Positions 35,190-47,004 of a stretch of DNA of 64,000 bases are shown one piece after another. This DNA is from Isoetes taiwanensis. Taxonomy: Eukaryota > Streptophyta > Lycopodiopsida > Isoetales > Isoetaceae. Under the pieces are notes generated by a model. It worked only from the letters and a program-made list of their open reading frames with translations. It made no database searches and was not told the DNA's origin. The translations under genes were made by a program, and so were the position numbers. How positions within the stretch are numbered: the first letter of the stretch is position 1; every line of letters begins with the position of its first letter. The stretch is from contig JAJEKV010000021.1 in NCBI GenBank assembly GCA_021234155.1, forward strand, positions 19,343,881 to 19,407,880, read 5' to 3'.

Positions 35190-35387
35190 TCAATATAGAA
35201 TGCCAAGTAAGTAACTGGAATCTTCATAACATGCTTATATCTTCTTCTTCTTTCCTTTTTTTTTTTTTTCCTCTGTAGTGTCAATGACCATATTCCTTAA
35301 ACTATATACACTTTCCATAGTTTAGTGACGTCATTTCAAGTCATATAATAATATAGTATTACAGTGGGTCGCCATTTTTTTTAGATA

Positions 35388-35416
35388 ATTGGGGTTTGAC
35401 AAGCAAAACCCAATTT
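35388..35416. repeat. AATTGGG hairpin
   Basis: AATTGGGGTTTGAC and AAGCAAAACCCAATT form a hairpin with a short loop. The arm ends resemble the AAATTGGG/CCCAATTT palindromes elsewhere but the centre is not GC-rich, so kinship is uncertain. A T homopolymer of more than 20 bases follows at 35725-35747. Confidence 0.55.
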
Positions 35417-35939
35417 TTAGATCATTTCTCGGTTTATTTATTTGCATTGTATTGTATTTCTCTAGAACAAGGTTCAAGTCTCTTCAATTCGCATTAACTT
35501 ACTACTCAAGATCATTATTCAAGTTCACTTTGGTTTAGCTTATTGCCTCTTTACAAAGAATATGATTTCAGTCTCTTGAAGTTTTTTGTTTTGGTGTATT
35601 ATGGGAGATGTTATTTGTTTTGGTTTCAAAAACAATAGAAATTCCAAAAATTTTACCAAGTTCATATAATATATGAAATATTAAATATAGCACAAATCCC
35701 ATAACACACTAAAACAAACATTTTCATTTTTTTTTTTTTTTTTTTTTATTTATTTTGATAGAAAACGGGGCCAATAAAGTGTGGCCACCATAACATCATC
35801 TCCCAAAGTGAAGAATGAAAGAGATCCACAAAATGGACTGCTCAACTTACATATAGCTTACTACACTACAATGACCTTTCGCATGTAGTTTGCAATGCTG
35901 CTTTTTGCAAGTCCTTTGGCTTGTTCAGCCATGGCTAAC

Positions 35940-36160
35940 CTAGAAGTAACCAAGCCTCTCCCATTCATCTTTCCTTTTCTGCTGCATAAATTCAAAAGCG
36001 ACTCTAAATTCTGGCATGTATACTTCTGGAAAGCTAGATAAGATCCCCTGAAAAAACCTCTGTGATTTTATTTCAGCTGTAGCTATAACTTGGCACCGTC
36101 CGAAAATTGCCACGAATATGCCAATGGGTTTAACACAACCCCTCAAGTATTAAAACATTC
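35940..36160 (-). pseudogene. duplicated unknown coding fragment, copy 1
   Basis: The minus strand encodes CVKPIGIFVAIFGRCQVIAT followed by FFQGILSSFPEVYMPEFR and ends KDEWERLGYF at a stop. The first half reappears at 36612-36706 as VKFIGVSVPIFGWC, about 550 bp away. Flanking words such as GTGCCAAAGGTC are also shared. Amino-acid similarity retained at diverged DNA suggests coding origin, but I do not recognise the family. Confidence 0.35.
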
Positions 36161-36611
36161 ATAGCCCTGGCATTTTAAGTTTTCGTTCTCCTTTAGGGCG
36201 GAATCATCTAAGCCATCTGGACATTTTAGGCTCCAACTGTATCACACTTTGTGTGCCAAAGGTCTAACCAGTATGCACTTTGCCCAGCCAAGACTACATG
36301 GCTCAAAATTTACATCATAGTAGAATCTGCAGCTTTAAGAAGTCTCCATTAGGCCTTAGGATATGGTTGCCAAGTCTCTCAGAAAAAAAGCTCATGTTTT
36401 TGTTTTTTTATTTTTTTTTAGGGACGAAAAGCAAGTTTATTAATCAAAAATAAACCTTACAAGACGTACAAATCTCATTTAGCTGTGCAAACGCAAAACA
36501 ACACTCCCGAAGCACGAGCCTGAAGCATTATGTACTCACTCTAATATAGGAGACTAACGATAAGAATTAATTTGGAGGCATTGAATCCAAATACGGTTTC
36601 TCACTTCTTTC

Positions 36612-36990
36612 CATGCTTTTATTTTGACCATAGTTATAGTTGAACACCATCCGAATATTGGCACAGATACGCCAATGAATTTAACACGACCCTTCCAGTA
36701 TTAAGGTACTTGTTTAGAATGATGTTTGTGTGAATTAGATTGAAGATAGTCCGAAGATAGTATTGCTCCACACATTTGCGCTCATTGCTCTTTGCCCATC
36801 CACATGTAGCCCTCTCATTTTACGGGGGTTTTTTTCTTCATGTTACATTCTAGGCCATTATCACATTATAGCCGAAACCACAAAAATTTATAATAAAAAA
36901 CCAACAAGGTTATGACATTTAGACATTTTGGGCACTCAATGTATTTAGAGTGCCAAAGGTCCAGTCAGCATTTTGGCAGCCTCTTATTTT
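36612..36990 (-). pseudogene. duplicated unknown coding fragment, copy 2
   Basis: This is the diverged second copy of the 35.94-36.3 kb unit. It shares the encoded VKxIGxxVxIFGxC core and, further on, GTGCCAAAGGTC and CATTTTxGGC words. The conserved second half of the protein is not visible, so it is the more degraded copy. Confidence 0.35.
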
Positions 36991-37064
36991 TGGACAGACA
37001 ACTATAGCTGTTCAAGTTTCAATATGCGACCCTGTCAACACATGGGCGCTAGAGAGCCCATCAA

Positions 37065-37367
37065 TCAATGGGAAATTGGTGGTAGATCACACCCCATAGT
37101 TGATCGTTCACATATAACCTGCAATATGGCCGATTTGCAAACACCTTCGATTGGATCTGGATGTTGCAGGAAAATTCCGTGGAGATGATGGACAAAATGT
37201 TCTTTACCGCAAATAGGTGCTATTGGACTATGAGCCCTTCTCCAACAAATAAGTGCTTTCTCAATTTGAAGAGTCTCCAAGAAAATCTTGAAATTGGGTA
37301 TTTGATAGCCCAGATATGCATGATGCAATGAGTATTTGGCGAGCCGGAATGCTTCAATTGTGAGCAA
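37065..37367 (-). CDS. unidentified ORF
   Basis: A 100-codon minus-strand frame includes LTIEAFRLAKYSLHHAYLGY and IFLETLQIEKALICWRRAHS. The composition looks protein-like rather than simple-sequence, but there is no motif I can name and no clear splice context. It adjoins the duplicated fragments above and may be part of the same relic. Confidence 0.2.
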   Translation of the reverse strand: MLTIEAFRLAKYSLHHAYLGYQIPNFKIFLETLQIEKALICWRRAHSPIAPICGKEHFVHHLHGIFLQHPDPIEGVCKSAILQVICERSTMGCDLPPISH

Positions 37368-38482
37368 GAACCAAAATGATGTGTCATTTTCTTTTTCACT
37401 TGGGCATGGGCCTAGGGTGATACTAAATAGCAGGCAAAACCCTCAATTTGCCTAATGCCCATCTAATTCTGCCACGCACGCAACTCGGTTTGGCCGTAGT
37501 GTGATTCCAGCCTTATAGGATTTTTTTCAGTTTCATGTTGTTTTGTAGAGCTGAAGCATAATGGCTTTTCTTCATTCATGTCCTCTTTTGCACTTGCAAG
37601 GACTAGGGATAGCAATGGGTAGGGTTCTAAAAATTAAGGAATCATTTTAAGTGTCTGTATAAAAATAAAAATAGAAATACCCTATCATGGAAAGAGTCCC
37701 AGTCGAATCCGCTTCCTATTTTTATTTGTTAATTTTTCAAAAAACTAATGGACCGGATTTTTTTGGGGGGAAAAGTTGGAACCAATTGAAAATGATGAAA
37801 ATGTTAATGGTAGGTAATTTTTTTTTTTTTCTTTTAGGTTATCTTTTAGGTTATGTTTCTTTAGGTTTTACATTTAGGTTTTATTTCTCTTCGTCTTTTG
37901 GAACGGCGGTAGGGCAGCGACAGCGACAGTTCGAGATGCTAAATCAGGCACTGGATCTGTGATGCATGCTAGTTTTTATTTGAGAGCAATATGGAGTAGC
38001 TATTTTCGCAGATTCTCTCTCTGCTACCTGCTGCTCTCAGTGATGCTAGTGTTCAAAAATCCAGAAAACTTCCTTTCATTCTGCCTGTTCTCTGTGATTC
38101 TATCGTTAACAAGAGTATGCATTTCTGCTTTCGCATTTTTGATGCAAGAATGGTAAGGAATTCTTAGTGCAAGCATATGGTGGATGTGATTTTACACTTC
38201 TGATTTTGCGAGCAGATAGCTTTCATTCTACAAGAAGATTGAGCAGCATTCATTGTTTATTTCAGAATACTTTTTAAGAGGACAACAACTAGGAACTGCT
38301 GAAAAGAAGAATCAGACATCTGTTTTGCAAATGACATGATTTAGACGAATATTCAAAACTGTAGAGTTTACTTGCAGGGAGATGGCAGCGCCCATCGTGG
38401 TTCTTAGTGTTGCTGGCAACTATAGTCCTTGAATCCACCCTTTCTCTTTCTCTTTCTTCTGGCTATGGTGTTGATCCAAAAG

Positions 38483-38850
38483 CACAAGGCCCCCAAAAAT
38501 TAACTCACATTAATAATCACCATTGAAACCAGTATAAGTGTGGCTTTTCATACAGGCAATGTATAATATAAAGAAAAAGCATATGCCCTTCATGGTTTTC
38601 TAAAACCATTGCTAGTTAGAACTTATTTTTCATACTGATTCTATATTCTAAAGTGGTTTCTTTAAGTCACTACTAGTTTAAGAGATGGTTTTTAAGTATA
38701 CATTTTTTGCATTACTATTTGGGATACTTTAATATACTAATTATCATTCTCCTATTAGTTTGATAGATGGTTTTTAAGTATACATTTTTAGCATTACTAT
38801 CTAGGATGCTCTAATATACTAATTGTCTCATTCTAATAATATGCTAATAA
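38483..38850 (+). repeat. dispersed repeat R, copy 2
   Basis: Begins CACAAGGCCCCCAAAAATTA, as at 25714, and can be aligned over its whole length with copy 1. The block AGATGGTTTTTAAGTATACA is itself duplicated inside this copy (about 38691 and 38766). Sequence to the left of the CACAAGG end is unrelated to that of copy 1, so this end is a real repeat boundary. Confidence 0.65.
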
Positions 38851-39287
38851 TAATGTGCACTTTCCTTCCAAATTTAGATTGCTTTGTGAAATTCTGCCTT
38901 CTTTCTATAAGTTATTTGTTGCAACATATAGTCTATCCTGGAACTTTGGCTTTATTGGGTTCCATGCCTTATAGGCTTGTTTAAAAGGCTCTAGAGGCGT
39001 GTTTTTATATGTAGGTTATTTAGTAGTAGTGGAATGACCTAAAGACTGGACATCAGATAAAAGTAGCTAGAGGGAACGTTAAGATACATGAATGAATGGT
39101 GCACATTTTGATGAATCCAATATTTACAAAGGTACGGTTATCGGTCTGGCCGAGGCTGCTAACCAAAAATGCGCGACCAAGGCTCGAAGATCGTCGCAGA
39201 GGCCTTACGTGCCAAGTATTTGGCCGAGGATGTACAAATCAGGCCAACGATTTTTGGTTATCAGCCGAGGCAAAGACCGATAACCAC

Positions 39288-39430
39288 CTTATCGGACTTA
39301 TATGGGTAGAATAGTACTGATAATTAGTTACCAGTACTCATGTAGTACTAATAACTAATTACCAGTATTGCACCAATAGTCATAACGAAAAAAACAAGTA
39401 CTCTCAACACACAAAAGTCCGATAAGATAG
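39288..39430. repeat. inverted repeat with internal tandem pair
   Basis: CTTATCGGACTT (39288-39299) and its exact inverse (39415-39426) flank a 31-bp tandem pair built on AGTACTGATAATTAGTTACC and AGTACTAATAACTAATTACC. The whole is about 140 bp and may be a small foldback element. Left of it, GGCCGAGG recurs near 39148 and 39222. Confidence 0.6.
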
Positions 39431-39784
39431 GAAAGTCAGTCCTTTTGTACAAAAGGAATCCACTCCAAAAGTAAAGAAAAGAGCATCATCTAGCATTGAA
39501 GCCGGGGGCATCAAACCACAAAAAATGCGTATACTTGAAAGCAATGCCAAGAAAGAGAAAGAAAAAAAAATCTAAAAATACCTCAACGAATTAAAACAAC
39601 CACAATATGCCGAATAATGTCTTTGTTGTATGCTTATGGGTTTTTCCTGCATCTTTATATTTGGATCTTTGATTTGGCAAATATTCTATGTCATATTCCA
39701 TATCAAAGGCCATTAAATTTTTAGAGGAAACCTCCTTTCCACTTCCAATGGTATAGAACAAACATGGTCAAAGTGCAAAAAAGG

Positions 39785-39886
39785 AAAAAAAAAAAGGGGG
39801 GGTTTGAACCCAATGGTTGCCATCAAGCCTGCACTCAATGGGACTGCCAGAATAGTGCAGATTACCCCTGGGCTACTGATGCAGAT
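39785..39886 (-). ncRNA. tRNA-related (SINE-like) sequence with T-run
   Basis: On the minus strand, TAGCCCAGGGGTAATCTG is an A-box-like start, and GGTTCAAACC (39801-39810) is a good B box. They are about 65 nt apart, longer than in a standard tRNA. CTGCACT and AGTGCAG form a hairpin in the extra length. The B box is soon followed by an 11-T run, a Pol III terminator-like signal. It is either a diverged tRNA pseudogene with a large insertion or a SINE head. Confidence 0.4.
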
Positions 39887-40670
39887 ACTCGAGCATCAAT
39901 AACCGTTCGTAGCAATGTTCCTGCGTAAAAGAAAGAAACTAACCGACATCGTAGCCGGAGGATTCTAACCTCTTTACGCAACGGCGGCCTCACCAGAGCC
40001 CCAAAATACCTTCTTATTGTGAAATCATCCCATAAAATAACGAGAGAACGAGAGCAAAAGCCATGGCCGAACACCCTGTTTGATTCGATTCAAGCCTTTG
40101 TGGCGGCCAAGGTCCAAGAAACATAAATGCATGCCCGCCTCTACTCTGCACATTTCGCCTACTGCTTCGCGAAAACCATAAAAAAAGGCTTGCAAATAGA
40201 AGACAACATGAAAACTTACCCATGCCCTAGAAATTTGGCTAACACCTTCCTTCTTTCTAACTTGGCAACAAAACCACTCAAAACACACCAAAATAGAAAC
40301 ATGACTTCTAAATGAAAATAAGCTGCTCAAAACATGGCAAAATAAACGCTCTAGCATACAATACAACATCGAAATTATAGTTCCAACATGCAAAAAACTC
40401 CTCCCGCAATACAAAATAGAAATAGGGTCATTCGTTTTCTCATTCAAGTAATGTTCGGACCACATTCAAGTAATGTTTGGACCACATTTTGATCCTATGC
40501 TAGAAGGCTAAGAGCTATATTGAAATACGTTGGAAATAACTTGGTTCCTTGGCCGCAAACTTTTCTCTTGATTCCTTGGTTGCGAACATTTCTCTTTTCC
40601 AATCCTCGTGTCCTTACTCAAATAAAGGGTGAAGATTGTGTTTGGATCATGTGTCAGTTTGAACGTGGGG

Positions 40671-40715
40671 GATTTGAACCCGTACTATTGGCTTGCGTTC
40701 TTGAGCCCATATGAT
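40671..40715 (-). ncRNA. tRNA-like 3' fragment
   Basis: GGTTCAAATC on the minus strand (complement of GATTTGAACC, 40671-40680) is a classic B box with a C-rich 3' side. A TGGGCTCAAG A-box candidate lies only ~33 nt upstream on that strand, too close for an intact tRNA. This is a fragment. Confidence 0.3.
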
Positions 40716-40899
40716 ACATGGATGTTGTGGTTGGCGACAATAATAAAGCTTCAAACTGAACTAACCTCAGGTGAGAAAAGTTCGAGCATTCTAGGATCTA
40801 CATGGCAGTACAAAACTGTAAGACTATGGGGTCCTATGCATGAAATGTGCACTAGAGAAAACTCACTATATAAAAAACAATGTTTACCAAAAAGACAGC

Positions 40900-43458
40900 A
40901 AAAATATAGACAGCAGATGCACATACAGTTCTTTGATCTGTAAAAAACAATTCTCTTGTATAGAAGCCATGTTAGCTCGCGAAGAACAAAACCATAAATA
41001 CAATAGAGAAAATTTGTCCCTATCCCTTTGAAGCAAGCTCGTAGCCATCCAAAGTCATTGTCAATGTAATAGATGTCCACATTTCTCTATAGCAACGATG
41101 TATTGAACTCTAATTTTCCACAAATAATAAAAGTTTGGATGCCAATAGCATTCTCAACTCTCTTCTCTAGACAAATGCAGCTCCAAATATGTGTTGTTGA
41201 TCTGCCAAAATGCATTTCATTAAGACGAACCCTAGCTGCAATATAATCAGGATTATCCCACATAAAAGTAGCTTCATTCAATCTGAGAAAATTAAAGACC
41301 GAGTACCTAAGGGCAGAAAATGTATATTTGTGTTCACATTCAAGATATGTACCTGCTTTGCTTCAAGATCAGACTCCTGTTTTGTGCTTATCAATTCAAT
41401 TCATAACTTTTGGCATTCGACCTACACTTAAGACCAGATTTATAATTAGACAGAATTTTCTGTGGCACCTCAAAACATAAGTAGAAATGTCATTCACCTC
41501 TAGCATTGCCATTTTTGTTTTTGCTTCACGCTGAGATGACCTTGCACGTTCTACTTTCTCTCTCTATGCCTATGATTCAAAAACATAATTAACATCTTTC
41601 TTCAAGCAATTTTCTAGAATGATCTCCAACTTGGACACTTTACATACCTGTGTTCGTATCATCGTTGTAGTTGCATCATGAACACACTGCTCTAATTATG
41701 TTTCTCTACTGACTGCCAATTATATTCAGCAAAAGTTTAAACATTAACTACTTCGTAACCAACCTAATTTCCAAAGGCTGATGGGTTAGGGAAATACCAT
41801 CCATGTGGAATTATGAGCAGCATGCTCTTACTCAGCCCTTCTTTCTGCAACTGCCTGTTCCTCGCGTAAGGTCTAAGAACACTTAGATAATGTGAAGCTA
41901 CAGTACAAACCTGACTACAAACCTGACTGCTAAATCTCTTGCAAGTGCTCTCTCATAAATGAATTGCTGTCAACTAATGTTACACAGAAGCTGAATAAAA
42001 GAAGAAGCTAAAAATAGACTAAGGAATGATCATGGCCCACAGAGATATATCCAAGCTGGAGGAATGTAGACTCTCTGCAACACATTCAAGTGCACATATT
42101 AGTTGCCAAGCCTTTCATACTTATGGCATCTGCTCTACTTTTTCCAGATTGCATTTGCACCCGCCAATGTATTTGCTATAAAACTTTCATATACATGCTC
42201 ATTCTTTATAGCCATGATCTCAGATGCGTTTGCCTAATGTGCAACATTTCTTGCACTGCATGCATGATTGTCATAATAAAGCAAAGACCCACTTTGTCAT
42301 GCAAAGGCACTTGCAACAGACATGCCAACATTCTGTGACAACACGCAGACATGTTTCTATGGAAGATGCAACATGTTTCTGCATCTTCTGACCTGGCTAC
42401 ATGCTGTTTGTGCAGGTCGTTATCTGCATCTTAATCTCCAATGCAACCACGCGCAAAACCATCTCACATCTGAGCTAGGTTACCTGTTCTAAAACATCTT
42501 CATGCTTTAAATTATTACACGCAATCCAACAGCATCCACAACATTGCTTGCAAGCTTGTTAATCTTCAATACCCATCTATGTATTCACAAGTTTGAACCT
42601 AAGAGGTCTGCCTAGTACTATTATTCTTTCTAGTCCTTTACGTGTGACACAAATACATGGGTTAGATGCCCTGAGAACTCCTGGCCTGCAAAAGTTACAG
42701 CAGCCTGACCGCCACATACCCCCAAGCTTGAATCATTAAAGATGCTCATAATATTTTGAGAATCAGACGTCAGGCAGGAAAATATCATCATTGTCATGTA
42801 ATCAAGCAAATAAAAGTCGATCGAGGAAAACAAAATGACATCGGAGATCAAGCTGGGCATTATACCTTGCCATGTTCTTTTTTTAGTATTCTATCAAAGA
42901 CAGCATAAGATTTCGTCTAGCTCCTTCAAATACTCTTGGCAAATATTTGGATAGTGCAGAACAAACTCAACTAGAAAATTGGCACTCCCTACATCGAATT
43001 TTTTATTTGCTACAAACACATAATAATCCATACCTTTTGAGATGATGATGTTAGAATATCAAGAGGGTAAACGCTTCTTAATTCAATCCAGAACTAGGTG
43101 CGCAGCATGGGAAATAATAAGACTTTTGAATCTTGCTCCCTGCCTAGTTTATCCAGCATGGAGCGACTCAGCTGAAAGACAAAAGCAAAGTAATCAGGAA
43201 TGCTTTGTTAGAGAGTGTTTCAAGACAAACCTTACCATCTTCTGGCAGACCTAGCGCTGTGCTAAGCAGAGAATAACCAACTTCCGCCACAGATGCGCTG
43301 CTCATACTTCTGCAGAAAAAAGGAATTGAGACCCAGGAAGAACCAACTAGACCAAGGCCGGAGGACAGATCCGGCAGCAAAGGAAACAAACTCGGTAGAA
43401 GGAAAGGGTCCGAGGACGGCTCCGTTTCCCTGCTGGCATTTTCTGCTAGCTCCACCAT
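40900..43458 (-). CDS. unidentified multi-exon coiled-coil gene
   Basis: The first exon (43458 down to 43236) opens MVELAENASRETEPSSDP, continues through VAEVGYSLLSTALGLPEDG and ends at donor ATG|GTAAGG. A second exon begins after a good acceptor (TTTGTCTTTCAG, near 43171) with LSRSMLDKLGREQDSKVLLF. Further along the minus strand are charged heptad-like pieces: YLKELDEIL (~42920), LREEQAVAERRAE (~41860), VSKLEIILENCLKKD (~41620), QREKVERARSSQREAKTKMA (~41530) and KQESDLEAKQV (~41370). Together they suggest a long coiled-coil protein with a short N-terminal domain. The family is unknown to me, and exons after the second are approximate. Confidence 0.45.
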
Positions 43459-43599
43459 AGCTCGGCAGAGTAGACGCAGAAGGAAGGAGGAAGAAAGACA
43501 CAGGTGAGGGGAGTCACGTGGCTGTGGCTCCTCCTCAATAAATGCAAAAATGCAAAAATGCAAAAATGTTCCCCGAAATTTTTTTTTGACATTTGGCGG

Positions 43600-45640
43600 G
43601 CATGCAATGGAGCATCAAGGAATCTTGAAGAATAGAATCAAAGTGAATGCTTTATATATGTTTTGATAGGGAAAATATTAAAAGTGCAACTGTACTTTGA
43701 GGAATTTATCAAAATACCCCTAGATTTTGCCACATTGTCAAAATGCCCCTGGGCCTGTAGCCTTCAGGCGATCCCTACAATGCTAGCTCTGAGTCTAATT
43801 AACAATCTAGCAGCAGCAACTTAAAATATGGAAATTTTCAGACACAACTGGTTAATATGGTGTCTGCTGGTGCAATGCCGGATTTTCTGCCCATGAATTT
43901 GCATCAGTGCATATCTTATCAGAAGCCCAATCATCAGCTCCAATTTACCACTCTGGGATCATCTTCTCATAGTGGATTTGTTTCGGATAGTGAGTTCTGA
44001 TCTTGCCTTAAGTCAGTAGCCATTCGTTCTTCGAAAATCATTCCGGTCGGTAGTTTCTTGGCGTATCAATCTAAGTATTACAATATCTCAAAATATAAAA
44101 GCGTATTTTTACAAATACCTAAAAAAAAGGGTATTTTTGAAATTTTCCCTAAATTATATTTGCAATTCGATCCGGTGTGTTTTTTTTCCCCTTTTCTGGT
44201 GAGGGGGGCATTTTTGAAATCCTCCCTTTCAATGCTTTCCCTCTATTTTTCTGAAAGCTGCGATGGAGGCGATGGAGCTCCGATTTCATTTTCAAAATCC
44301 TTTCCTCTAGTTTTTGTGAACACGCCATGGAGCTTCTTCTACGAGTGATATCGCCTTAGGGGCTTGGATGCTAGGTTCACTTTTTGCTTCAAAATCTGTT
44401 TCCCTACATTGGCGGGCTGTTCACGCATGTCGATCTCACCGTAGTATAGTCAATAAGGTGCGTGCCTAATTCGGAAGCATGTAAAGGGGCTGTCCTGTAT
44501 GAGATCCATCCGCTTTTATGTTTTTTCTTGACCATTTTGAGCTCGCTCTGGGATATGCCATATGTTATAGTTGTTGCGGGTTCACCTTGACTATCTATTA
44601 TCTGATAAATTACTTGTATTTTCTTTTACGGATGGGTCTCTTCCTTACAATTTTCTTATTGAGTGCTATTTCTTCAAGTTTTATTAGTTTTGCATTTTAA
44701 CCCTTATATGATATTCTTCCGCTGACCTACTTTTTTGTATTGCGGATCTTGGAAGAGCGAAAGCTTGACGCCTTACAAGTACTCAAGAGCTTTGATAATC
44801 TCGAGGAATAAACTTTATTTGTCTCATGCTCTAGTGTTTTTGTGGCATTTCTTCCTAAAAACAATATTTCACATTCTCTCATGCGGGGTTTAGGGGCTCT
44901 TTCCCCGATCTTATGTTCTTGAGACTTTGAAAGCATTGTGGAGAAGTTTAATAAAATTTTATCTTTGGGTTCTTGCCGTGGTAGGTCCTTGCAGCAGATA
45001 TCAAAAGCGGTCTAGAGAAGCTCTCCAAAATTTATGCTAGGTTCTTGCGAATTTTTTTTTCTTATGAGGTTCTAGTTTTATGATGGCGGCTCATTTTGGA
45101 CCTCGGTGACTCATCAGCGTATGATGGACTACGGGGCATCCATGATACATCTGGTTTGGGTAATTACGTCAGCAGATAAGTTTTTCTCGATTTCTTAGTC
45201 TTTCATGCTTAGTTATGCTATAATCATATTTATCATGGTAAATTTGAAATCACGGGTAGGTTAAATCAGATCATCGGGTCTATTATTATGATCCGCTGGA
45301 ATGTAGAGACACCGGTTTATATGCTTGGTGGTCATCATAAAGGCGGTTTCATTATGTAAAGTTTATTTCACAGAGTGAGCTAGTTTTACGCATCAACAGA
45401 CCGTGACCTTTAGCCTTTGGAATGTAGAGATAACACATTTGTATGACATGACTTCTTATGTTGCTTTCTTTATTGTAAATACATGAATTTTGAGTTTCTT
45501 GTTTGGAGTTCCCTGTTTCATCCCATCTTTTCGAAAGAAATGAAAATATATTGCTAAACATTGTCAGAAATAGTCTCTTTTCGATATAGTTGCTTTCCAA
45601 TCTACAGCATTTGCAAATGGAGATTAACTAACTTTGCTCA
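43600..45640. other. no recognised gene; upstream side of COP1 fragment
   Basis: I looked for further WD40 blades of COP1 here and found none. Open frames at 44058-44348 and 44518-44700 are T-rich and lack motifs. The stretch could be a long intron of the COP1 gene or unrelated DNA. Confidence 0.35.
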
Positions 45641-45649
45641 TTGTTATAG

Positions 45650-45760
45650 CTGCGATCCTTTAGGGGTCACATGAATGACAAAAACTTTGTGGGGTTGAGT
45701 GTCAACAGTGAGTTTATTTCTTGTGGAAGCGAGACAAATGAAGTGTTTGTCTACCATAAG
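45650..45760 (+). CDS. COP1: COP1 penultimate exon (WD40 repeat)
   Basis: After acceptor TTGTTATAG a 111-nt phase-0 exon encodes [20 protein letters not shown], then [16 protein letters not shown], and ends at donor AAG|GTAAGT. This is the seventh WD40 blade of COP1, the E3 ubiquitin ligase that represses photomorphogenesis. The [13 protein letters not shown] string is diagnostic of the COP1/SPA group, and the NFVGLxVNSEF form fits COP1 better than SPA. No upstream COP1 exon is visible in the preceding several kilobases, so this is either a gene with a very long intron or a 3' fragment. Confidence 0.85.
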
Positions 45761-45828
45761 GTAAGTACTTAAGACATCTACATTTGTTAACAGATTGAAC
45801 ACTCCAGAATGACTTTGAATATTTGTAG

Positions 45829-45994
45829 GCTATATCAAAACCTGTTACATGTCACAAGTTTGGAGTTCAAGATGTGGACGAAAGATGAAGATAGTTCTCA
45901 TTTTATCAGTGCTGTCTGTTGGAAAAGTGACAGCCCCACAATGCAGGCTGCAAATAGCGAGGGGACAATAAAGGTCCTTGTGCTCTCTGTTTGA
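45829..45994 (+). CDS. COP1: COP1 last exon, one-base frame change
   Basis: After acceptor TTTGTAG the exon encodes AISKPVTCHKFGVQDVD in phase 0. It then changes frame and continues DSSHFISAVCWKSDSPTM and EGTIKVLVLSV to a stop at 45994. One extra A in the AAA of GGACGAAAGATGAAG (about 45881-45895) accounts for the change. The tryptophan usual in KPxxWH is a cysteine here. With the preceding exon this is the C-terminal end of COP1. The single-base lesion in a homopolymer leaves open whether it is a pseudogene or a consensus error in a working gene. Confidence 0.85.
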
Positions 45995-45999
45995 TTTTG

Positions 46000-47004
46000 T
46001 CTGTCTCTGGCATATTAAGGCCAACGTGCCATTATAAAAATGCTGGTGAGACTGATTCTGCGAGTCATTTTTCCCAATGGGACCATCCATTGGCTATGTA
46101 AAGTACCACCAAAGGTTAGGAGACCTTGTTGGTCGCCAATTTTGACTTTAGTTACAAGTCCCTTGGGAGAATACCATTTCCAGATTATGGAAAGTGGTGT
46201 ATGGCTGATATTATTGTACTTTTATAACAAAATTCAATGGAAAAAAAATTGAGCATCTTGGTCTTCTGTAGTATTTGCTTTTGTAATCAAAATACTGATA
46301 ATAAGCAAGTTTGGATTAAAAAAAAAGAAAAAGAAAAATGCTAAAATGAACCATATGCTGAAATAATACTAATTAATTAGGAGACATCACAATTTAGAAC
46401 CATGTAAAAAAAATCGCGAACCCTCAAATTTTATTACGCTAATACATGAAGGTTGAATACTATGGTCTCTTATCGTATTACCAAACTTGCCACATGAACC
46501 ACAGTAAGGTTGATATTATGAAAAATAAAACACACTAGTTTTTGACATTATCATAGAAGAAAAATAGAAGAAAAATCATAATGGTATATCTAAACCAAGC
46601 ATAGTTTTATTGACAATTAGTCACCATAAAATACCATAATAATTATACACTAAAATAACAAAGATGATTAATCGCTGTAAAATATCATACTAATTACGCA
46701 CGTAAAATTACAATGTCAATAAACCAAGGATAATAGATGTGATCAAATATCATTCCGATAAATTTGATAAATTAAGCAGTAGCACATATCATATATTCAA
46801 GTTGTCTTAAAAACTAGCTATAAATTATCATCTTTCAATACCATGTGAAGAAACACTATTCGTATGTCATGTTACTAAACTGCATTGATGAACTTTATGG
46901 TATAACTAGACATGATTTGTAAACTTTTTGGCCCACATACTGGTATTAATTTTAGGAGTTGATTTTTACTATGAAATCATTAGAAAAAGATCATACTAAT
47001 TCAA
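46000..47004. other. 3' flank of COP1, AT-rich
   Basis: A short + frame (46040-46252) is uninformative. The rest is very AT-rich, with recurrent ATCATA and ACCATA words but no clear unit. It ends at the inverted terminus of repeat R (47005-47020). Confidence 0.35.

Larger units (their letters stand above)
28600..35200. repeat. purine-rich region of serial short duplications
   Basis: For 6.6 kb the top strand is A- and G-rich, the opposite skew to the tract before it. Local duplications are everywhere: 28812-28901 (two 44-45-bp units); 29350-29515 (four units with GAAGAACATCC at ~46-bp spacing); 32813-33045 (a 110-bp unit then a partial third copy); 33642-33743 (about 58-bp pair); 34026-34115 (units of CAGAATTATCTAGCAGG); 34420-34495 (pair). 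I find no credible coding sequence, so the region looks like a satellite-like or slippage-expanded block. The minus-strand 200-codon frame at 29249-29851 is a by-product of the skew. Confidence 0.65.

Noticed and set aside
40025-40465. 146-codon minus-strand frame
   Set aside because: Cys/Phe/Leu-rich translation with no motif, overlapping two other open frames of equal quality. I see no reason to prefer any of them.
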